Assembly (NCBI RefSeq): GCF_900698985.1
Contig: NZ_LR217730.1
Coordinates: 558,001 to 622,000 of the forward strand
Reading direction: 5' to 3'
Length of the DNA stretch: 64,000 nucleotides
Origin: Erwinia_E haradaeae_B
Lineage (GTDB): Bacteria > Pseudomonadota > Gammaproteobacteria > Enterobacterales > Enterobacteriaceae
Both the position numbers and the translations under genes were made by a program. Positions 58,278 to 64,000 of the stretch are shown piece by piece (positions within the stretch are counted from its first letter, which is position 1; each line of letters begins with the position of its first letter). The notes under the pieces were generated by a model. The model did not search any database. It had not been told where the DNA came from and saw only the letters and a list, made by a program, of their open reading frames with translations.

Positions 58278-58928
58278 ATGAGAAAAGCGAGTGACATTAT
58301 AAAAGACGGGTTATGGAAAAATAATTCAGCACTAGTTCAGCTATTGGGGCTTTGCCCATTACTAGCCGTTACCTCTAATGCTACTAATGCCCTTGGTCTT
58401 GGTATAGTAACCACAATAGTATTATTTCTTACTAATAGCGTCATTTCCCTATCACGACATTGGATTCCTTATGAAATTCGTATTCCAATTTATGTAATAA
58501 TTATTGCAGCGGTAGTGAGCTGTATGGAAATGCTCATAAATGCTTATGCTTATGATTTATATCAATCATTAGGTATTTTTATTCCGCTTATTGTGACTAA
58601 CTGCATAGTGGTGGGTCGCGCAGAAGTGATAGCATCAAAAAATAATGTCTTTCTGTCAGCATTAGATGGAATAGTAATTGGATTAGGCGCTACTAGCGTA
58701 ATGCTATTCTTAGGATCAATACGGGAAATTATTGGTAATGGAACTATTTTTAATGGTGCGGACCATTTATTAGGTTTATGGGCTAAATCAATTAAAATAG
58801 AGGTTATACATTTTGATTGGCCTCTATTGTTAGCAATTTTACCACCCGGTGCCTTTATTGGTCTAGGATTAAGTTTGGCCTTAAAACATTTTATTGAGAA
58901 AAAATTAAAAAATCACAGAAACATTTAA
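58278..58928 (+). CDS. rsxE: Electron transport complex subunit RsxE
   Basis: Inner-membrane subunit of the Rsx/Rnf complex, which moves electrons between NADH and ferredoxin-type carriers and in E. coli keeps SoxR reduced. The 216 residues match E. coli RsxE (231) until its polar tail. Blocks NNSALVQLLGLCPLLAVTSN, RIPIYVIIIAAVVS, LGIFIPLIVTNCIVVGRAE and ILPPGAFIGLGL are intact, across six hydrophobic helices. I start at ATG 58278, with GGAGTGG just before it, rather than at TTG 58263. nth follows after 47 bases, as in E. coli (rsxE-nth). The other five subunits are not in the window, so this is either an orphan or part of a scattered complex. Confidence 0.94.
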   Translation: MRKASDIIKDGLWKNNSALVQLLGLCPLLAVTSNATNALGLGIVTTIVLFLTNSVISLSRHWIPYEIRIPIYVIIIAAVVSCMEMLINAYAYDLYQSLGIFIPLIVTNCIVVGRAEVIASKNNVFLSALDGIVIGLGATSVMLFLGSIREIIGNGTIFNGADHLLGLWAKSIKIEVIHFDWPLLLAILPPGAFIGLGLSLALKHFIEKKLKNHRNI

Positions 58929-58975
58929 CATAGGAAAATTTTATTATTTTTATATGATATTATAAGAGGTGTAAT

Positions 58976-59611
58976 TTGAATCATACAAAACGTAAAAAAA
59001 TTCTAATGCGACTACAGGCAAGTACACTAAAACCCATGACAGAATTAAATTATACCTCTCATTTTGAGCTATTAATTGCTACTGTACTTTCTGCACAAAC
59101 TACTGATATTAGCGTTAATAAAATTACTGAAAAATTATATCCGATTGCAAATACTGCTGCATCGATTTTAGAACTTGGGATAGATAAAGTAAAGGAATAC
59201 ATCCGAACTATTGGCTTATGGAAGACTAAGGCTAATAATATTATAAATCTCTGTCGTATATTAGTGGAATCTTATAATGGAAGTGTGCCGAGTAACAGAA
59301 AGGCACTAGAATCTTTACCTGGCGTTGGTCGAAAAACTGCTAATATAGTTCTAAATACCGCTTTTGGTTTGCCAACAATTGCTGTTGATAGACATGTTTT
59401 TCGTGTTTGTAACCGAACTAATTTTGCAGTAGGTCAAAATGTTAAGGCAGTAGAAAATAATCTATTAAAATTTGTACCTAAAAAACTTCACATACATTGT
59501 CATTATTGGTTTATCTTGCATGGTCGTTATACATGTGTAGCACGTAAACCTAAATGTTTTGTATGTAAAATAAAAGATTTATGTGAATTCAAGGAAAAAA
59601 TTAATCTTTGA
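58976..59611 (+). CDS. nth: Endonuclease III
   Basis: DNA glycosylase and AP lyase removing oxidised pyrimidines. 211 residues, identical in length to E. coli. The helix-hairpin-helix with catalytic Lys120 (LPGVGRKTAN), Asp138 (AVDRHVFR) and the C-terminal [4Fe-4S] motif C-x6-C-x2-C-x5-C (CVARKPKCFVCKIKDLC) are complete. The start is TTG 58976 (MNHTKRKKIL like E. coli MNKAKRLEIL), with AGAGGTG 4 nt upstream; no ATG fits. It is probably cotranscribed with rsxE. Confidence 0.96.
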   Translation: MNHTKRKKILMRLQASTLKPMTELNYTSHFELLIATVLSAQTTDISVNKITEKLYPIANTAASILELGIDKVKEYIRTIGLWKTKANNIINLCRILVESYNGSVPSNRKALESLPGVGRKTANIVLNTAFGLPTIAVDRHVFRVCNRTNFAVGQNVKAVENNLLKFVPKKLHIHCHYWFILHGRYTCVARKPKCFVCKIKDLCEFKEKINL

Positions 59612-60095
59612 ATCCTACATACAAAATTAGATTTATAGATCTAATTAGTTATATATATGAAATATCATTTCATATGTCTCTTAAAATAGTAAATATATTA
59701 AACACTATTTATTTATCATTTATAGTGATTACTGTCTATAAAAATCATTGCAGTCACAAGAGAAGATATAACTAAATAGGATCTTTTATTAAAAATAATA
59801 TTCACGAGATTCCTATATAATACAAGTCAGTGATATTTTATAGATATTTTAAGAAGTACTAAAATAGCAGATTACAATTAAATGTAAAAAGTAAGAGTTT
59901 TTAAGCGATTTTATCTCAATTAAAAATATTTTAAAAACTTATTAAATGAACATAATAATACATTTTTGCACTCAGTAATCAAACATCATGAATCATCCTA
60001 GGATTATGCATTGTTCAAAAAATTAGGATATTACTAATCATTAAATTTAAGATATATAAAATATTATTTTTATTTTTTTTATTTAAGAATAAATT
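59612..60095. other. Gap between convergent nth and tpiA
   Basis: 484 AT-rich bases. No terminator, RNA gene or frame that I can support. Confidence 0.5.
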
Positions 60096-60866
60096 CTAGA
60101 TCTTATATTTTTTTGTAGAAGCTAATTTGATAATATCTATAAAAGAATCGAGAATTAAAGAAGCGCTACCCACTAAAACTCCGTCAACATCAGGTTGAGA
60201 AAATATTTCAGCTGCATTATTTTTTGTTACAGACCCACCATATTGTATAATTAGCTGATCAGCTACTTTAGGATCTTTTTGTGCGATATGATCACGGATA
60301 AATGTATGTATAGTTTGAATTTGTTCAGCGGTGGCGGCACATCCCGTTCCAATGGCCCAAATTGGCTCGTATGCAATAACTGTATTCTGAAATACTTCTG
60401 CGCCATGTAGTTTTAGAATAACGTCAATCTGACGGGCGCATATTGTTTTAGTTTGACCTGCCATTTTTTCAGCAGCTGTCTCACCAATACATAGTACTGG
60501 AATAAGATCTTTATTTTTTAATACAAGAAATTTCTTTGCAATAACTTGATCATCTTCTGAATGTAAAGACCGACGCTCAGAATGACCAATAATAATATAT
60601 CGTGCACCAATATCTTTTAACATACTAGCAGAGACTTCACCAGTAAAAGCGCCTGAAAGATTTATATCAACATTTTGAGCTCCAAGCAGTAATTTAGTAT
60701 TACATATCACTTGCTTAACCTGATCAAGATATACCATTGGGGGCGCAATTACCACTTTACAACCTTCTATTCCATGAAACTTACGACATAAACCAACAAT
60801 AAATGTATCTATAAATTTTTTACTTCCATTAAGTTTCCAATTTCCAATAATTAGTGGATAACGCAT
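60096..60866 (-). CDS. tpiA: Triosephosphate isomerase
   Basis: Interconverts dihydroxyacetone phosphate and glyceraldehyde 3-phosphate, joining fructose breakdown to lower glycolysis. 256 residues against 255 in E. coli. Catalytic residues: Lys11 in GNWKLNG, His in IIGHSERRS (about 95), Glu in VIAYEPIWAIGTG (about 167, with the mobile loop). GGSVTKNNAAE and DGVLVGSASL at the phosphate site are kept. GGAG lies before ATG 60866. It stands alone. Confidence 0.97.
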   Translation of the reverse strand: MRYPLIIGNWKLNGSKKFIDTFIVGLCRKFHGIEGCKVVIAPPMVYLDQVKQVICNTKLLLGAQNVDINLSGAFTGEVSASMLKDIGARYIIIGHSERRSLHSEDDQVIAKKFLVLKNKDLIPVLCIGETAAEKMAGQTKTICARQIDVILKLHGAEVFQNTVIAYEPIWAIGTGCAATAEQIQTIHTFIRDHIAQKDPKVADQLIIQYGGSVTKNNAAEIFSQPDVDGVLVGSASLILDSFIDIIKLASTKKYKI

Positions 60867-62044
60867 ATTATTTATTCTCCATAATGAAATTTATAGTCAT
60901 GAGTAAACTTACTAAGATATTTAGAAAAATAGACTTTAGATTAATCAATCTTTGATAGAGATAACCTTTTGTTTTAAAATGAATATCATTATTAATGACT
61001 GACTTTTACTATATGTGCAATATATAAAAATAATAACCAAGCGCTTTTATTGAAGGAAGGTGTTATTTTATTACATAAGATTTCTGATAGTATGACTAAC
61101 ACTATTCAAGCTCTCTATATAATACAAAACGTCTGAACATGATGATTACCTATTTATACAAAAACACAACAATAAGTTCTATGATAACTTTTCTAGATTT
61201 TCATTTTCTTAGGCATCACATCTATTTTATAGATAGCTCGCTATTAATAAGAAGAGATGATATATAATAATCTGTATTGTAGACAATGTATCGTTTTTAG
61301 TGTATTTGTAAAATACACATTGTATATCTATATTTATATCTTACAATGTACTGATTATTATATAGTTTATGTATAAAAAGACATATGATAAGAATGTTAC
61401 ACACAAGGTCGGCTTTAACTTGTAATGAAATAAGATATGTATTTTTATCAATTATTTTATTATTTAGTGTTAATTATTGTTTTAATTATTGAACGTCTTT
61501 TGATATAAAATTAATTGTCAGAAAAAAAATTTGCTAAGAAATTCCTCATTGGTAATCAATAGTAAGATTTTTTAAATAAAAACTTAAATACTAAATCTAG
61601 TTATCTTTTCATTGTGAAAAACTATCTTTATCAATATGATAGTAATCATTATAATGTATAGAATGACAACTCTATTGAATGCACCATTTAGTCAGGGATT
61701 AACTGCTGAATTCATATAATTTTGTTTATTATACCAGCATTTATCTTGGTTATTATTCATGGTATTATAAATAATGATTTATCTGAGTTATCTGTAGATA
61801 TAATATATTTAAAGAAACATTTAATGACAGGCTGCTCTCTCTAAATAAAAGTTTTTTTAAATTGATCCCATAAATAGATATACTAATCATATTAATAATT
61901 TTCATTACTATTAGTAGAATACTAATATGTACATATTTAACATTATGCCAATAATGTGTATATATCTAAAATCGTGCATACTTTTATTCAAAAATAGCAT
62001 AATATTTTTAGAAATATTTACTTATTTAATAAGATTTTAATATT
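60867..62044. other. Gap between divergent tpiA and prfB
   Basis: 1.18 kb. recJ and dsbC, upstream of prfB in E. coli, are not recognisable. A hairpin TGTATTT/AAATACA near 61307-61323 is the only structure noticed and is weak. Confidence 0.5.
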
Positions 62045-63142
62045 ATGTTTGATCTAAATCTAGTTAATCATCGCATGCAGGACCTTATTCAGCGTTACGC
62101 GGCGTTAAAAGATATCTTATGTTATAGCGTAAAAATAGAACGTCTTCAAGAGATACACGCAGAATTAGAAAAGTCCAGTCTTTGGAGTATACCTAATCGC
62201 GCTCAAGCGCTCGGTAAAGAGCGCTCTACATTAGAAGAATGTATTAAATCACTACATAATATGCAAAAAGAATTAGAAGAAGCCTCTAGCTTATGTGAGT
62301 TGGCAAAAGAAATTTCTGATGAAGTAATATATGAAGAAATCCTAATTGAACTCAATATTCTAGAAAAAAAACTTACTTCGCTAGAATTTCAAAAAATGTT
62401 TCAAGGAGAACATATTAATTCTGACTGCTATATGGATATTCAAGCTGGATCTGGAGGTACTGAAGCTCAAGATTGGGCTAGAATGTTACTGCGCATGTAC
62501 TTACGTTGGGCTGAAACAAAAGGTTTTAAGACTAAAATAATAGAAGAATCTTATGGTGATATTGCTGGTACTAAATCTGCAACACTGAAAATTAGCGGAA
62601 ATTACGCATATGGATGGTGTCGGACTGAAACTGGTATTCATCGACTTGTTCGCAAAAGTCCTTTTGACTCTGGAGGACGACGTCATACATCATTTAGTTC
62701 TGTATTTATTTATCCAGAAGTTGACGATAAAATTGACTTAATAATTAATTCTGCAGATTTACGCATAGATGTATATCGTGCTTCTGGTGCAGGTGGTCAG
62801 CATGTTAACAAAACTGAATCAGCAGTTCGTATTACTCACTTACCAACTAATATTGTTGTACAGTGTCAAAGTGATCGCTCACAACATAAAAACAAAGATC
62901 AAGCATTTCAGCAGCTACGAGCAAAGCTATATGAATATACCATGCAACAAAAAAAAATAAATCAAAAAACGATGGAAGAAAATAAATCCAGCATTACTTG
63001 GGGTAGTCAAATTCGTTCTTATATTTTAGATGATTCACGTATCAAAGATTTACGAACTAATATAGAAACACGAAATATTCAGGAGGTGCTAGACGGTAAT
63101 ATTGATTTTTTTATTGAGGCCAGTTTAAAAGCGGGTTTATAA
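62045..63142 (+). CDS. prfB: Peptide chain release factor 2, without programmed frameshift
   Basis: Reads UAA and UGA stop codons and releases the peptide. 365 residues, the same as E. coli RF2. Stop-codon-reading SPF motif (KSPFDSGGRRH) and catalytic GGQ (SGAGGQHVN) are intact. E. coli and many relatives need a +1 frameshift at codon 26 (CUU UGA C). Here the reading is continuous: Leu25 TTA, Cys26 TGT, Tyr27 TAT, with no UGA and no purine-rich element before it (the bases read AAAAGATATC). So the self-limiting control of RF2 is gone. lysS follows after 12 bases, as in E. coli. Confidence 0.97.
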   Translation: MFDLNLVNHRMQDLIQRYAALKDILCYSVKIERLQEIHAELEKSSLWSIPNRAQALGKERSTLEECIKSLHNMQKELEEASSLCELAKEISDEVIYEEILIELNILEKKLTSLEFQKMFQGEHINSDCYMDIQAGSGGTEAQDWARMLLRMYLRWAETKGFKTKIIEESYGDIAGTKSATLKISGNYAYGWCRTETGIHRLVRKSPFDSGGRRHTSFSSVFIYPEVDDKIDLIINSADLRIDVYRASGAGGQHVNKTESAVRITHLPTNIVVQCQSDRSQHKNKDQAFQQLRAKLYEYTMQQKKINQKTMEENKSSITWGSQIRSYILDDSRIKDLRTNIETRNIQEVLDGNIDFFIEASLKAGL

Positions 63143-63154
63143 TTAGGAGAATAC

Positions 63155-64000
63155 ATGCCACAAAAAGAGCCACAAACTAATGAAAAAGAGTTTCATCAAA
63201 ATAAAGAAATACAACAACGACGTGCAAAACTAACTGCTATACGTACAGTAGGTCAGGCATTTCCTAATAATTTTCGCCAAAAACATATTTCTGATCAGCT
63301 TCATAGACAATATGATACAATGGATACAAAAGAACTAGAATCATTGAACTTAATTGTAACAGTTGCCGGTCGCATTATAACACGACGCGTTATGGGAAAA
63401 GCTTCTTTTATAACGTTACAAGATACAGGTGGTCGCATTCAACTATATATCTCTCATAATATATTATTAGATAACCCAAAGCAGGAAAACTTTAAAACAT
63501 GGGATCTAGGCGATATTATTGGTGCACAAGGAAAATTATTTAAAACACAAACTTATGAACTTTCAATTTATTGTAGTGAGCTGCGTTTATTAACTAAATC
63601 TTTGCGTCCATTACCAAATAAATTTCACGGACTTGTTGATCAAGAAACTTGCTACAGGCAGCGTTATCTAGATCTTATTACTAATCCGGCCTCGCGAAGG
63701 ATCTTTCAAATTCGCTCACAACTGATAGCAAGTATAAGAAAATTTATGGTAGAGCGTGATTTTTTAGAAGTAGAAACTCCAATGATGCAAGTTATTCCAG
63801 GAGGAGCATCAGCTCGTCCATTTATCACTCATCATAATGCTTTTAATATTGACATGTACCTACGAATTGCACCAGAACTATATCTAAAGCGCCTTCTGGT
63901 AGGAGGGTTTGAGCGTATATTTGAAATTAATAGAAATTTTCGTAATGAAGGTGTATCTCCACGACATAACCCAGAATTTACTATGATGGAAATATATGCA
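63155..64000 (+). CDS. lysS: Lysyl-tRNA synthetase, N-terminal part
   Basis: Class II synthetase charging tRNA-Lys. The window ends inside it after 282 codons. The N-terminal OB-fold anticodon domain (GRIITRRVMGKASFITLQD), LDLITNPASRRIFQIRSQ, motif 1 with VERDFLEVETPMM, and motif 2 FRNEGVSPRHNPEFTMMEIY are visible. ATG 63155 has TAGGAGA 5-6 nt upstream. It is 12 bases after prfB and most likely cotranscribed with it. Nothing suggests damage in the visible part. Confidence 0.96.
   Translation, partial: MPQKEPQTNEKEFHQNKEIQQRRAKLTAIRTVGQAFPNNFRQKHISDQLHRQYDTMDTKELESLNLIVTVAGRIITRRVMGKASFITLQDTGGRIQLYISHNILLDNPKQENFKTWDLGDIIGAQGKLFKTQTYELSIYCSELRLLTKSLRPLPNKFHGLVDQETCYRQRYLDLITNPASRRIFQIRSQLIASIRKFMVERDFLEVETPMMQVIPGGASARPFITHHNAFNIDMYLRIAPELYLKRLLVGGFERIFEINRNFRNEGVSPRHNPEFTMMEIYA

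Noticed and set aside
1..64000. CRISPR arrays, insertion sequences, prophage genes, toxin-antitoxin pairs, secondary-metabolite genes
   Set aside because: None seen on either strand; all recognisable genes are housekeeping genes of enterobacterial type.

Overview
The window looks like part of the chromosome of a long-term insect endosymbiont of the Enterobacterales. Nearly every gene is the closest kind of match to an E. coli-type protein and is almost full length. The DNA is very AT-rich, genes are single copy, and operons known from E. coli are thinned to one or two members. About a third of the window is AT-rich DNA with no recognisable gene. I see no insertion sequence, prophage, CRISPR array, rRNA or tRNA. 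The sequence alone does not let me name the genus.

Layout. 1-14.5 kb: scattered single housekeeping genes (queF end, acnB, gmhA, accD-folC, adk, coaA, and a stand-alone rlmK domain), separated by gaps of 0.5-1.9 kb. 16.3-21.6 kb: lnt, ybeY and hemG on the minus strand. 22.6-27.3 kb: a complete fructose PTS operon fruBKA facing nfo. 28.1-32.0 kb: mepM and znuA (minus) divergent from znuCB (plus). 34.6-50.8 kb: the division and cell-wall (dcw) cluster ftsI-murE-murF-mraY-murD-ftsW-murG-murC-ddlB-ftsA-ftsZ-lpxC, followed by a small DUF721/DciA-like gene and secA. 55.5-57.1 kb: divergent epmB and efp. 58.3-59.6 kb: rsxE and nth. 60.1-60.9 kb: tpiA. 62.0-64.0 kb: prfB and the start of lysS.

How the genes fit together. 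The cell appears able to build DAP-type peptidoglycan precursors up to lipid II (murE, murF, mraY, murD, murG, murC, ddlB), polymerise septal wall (ftsW, ftsI), cut it (mepM), start lipid A (lpxC), make the heptose precursor of LPS core (gmhA) and finish lipoproteins (lnt). This is a real Gram-negative envelope, unlike many tiny symbionts. Carbon can enter as fructose through FruA/FruB and FruK and feed triose-phosphate isomerase; zinc enters through ZnuABC. The EpmB-EF-P pair suggests that polyproline stalling is still relieved.

The most notable points are: murG carries one apparent 1-nt frameshift in an otherwise perfect 355-residue reading; prfB has lost the programmed frameshift at codon 26; only the RlmK half of RlmKL survives; rsxE stands without rsxABCDG; ftsQ and ftsL (with mraZ and rsmH) are missing from the dcw cluster, with a possible ftsQ remnant in front of ftsA; secM is missing upstream of secA while a DciA-like gene is kept; and a run of four hairpins, one with an 18-bp perfect stem, sits in empty DNA at 15.64-15.82 kb. 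I found no clearly new multi-gene system in this window.
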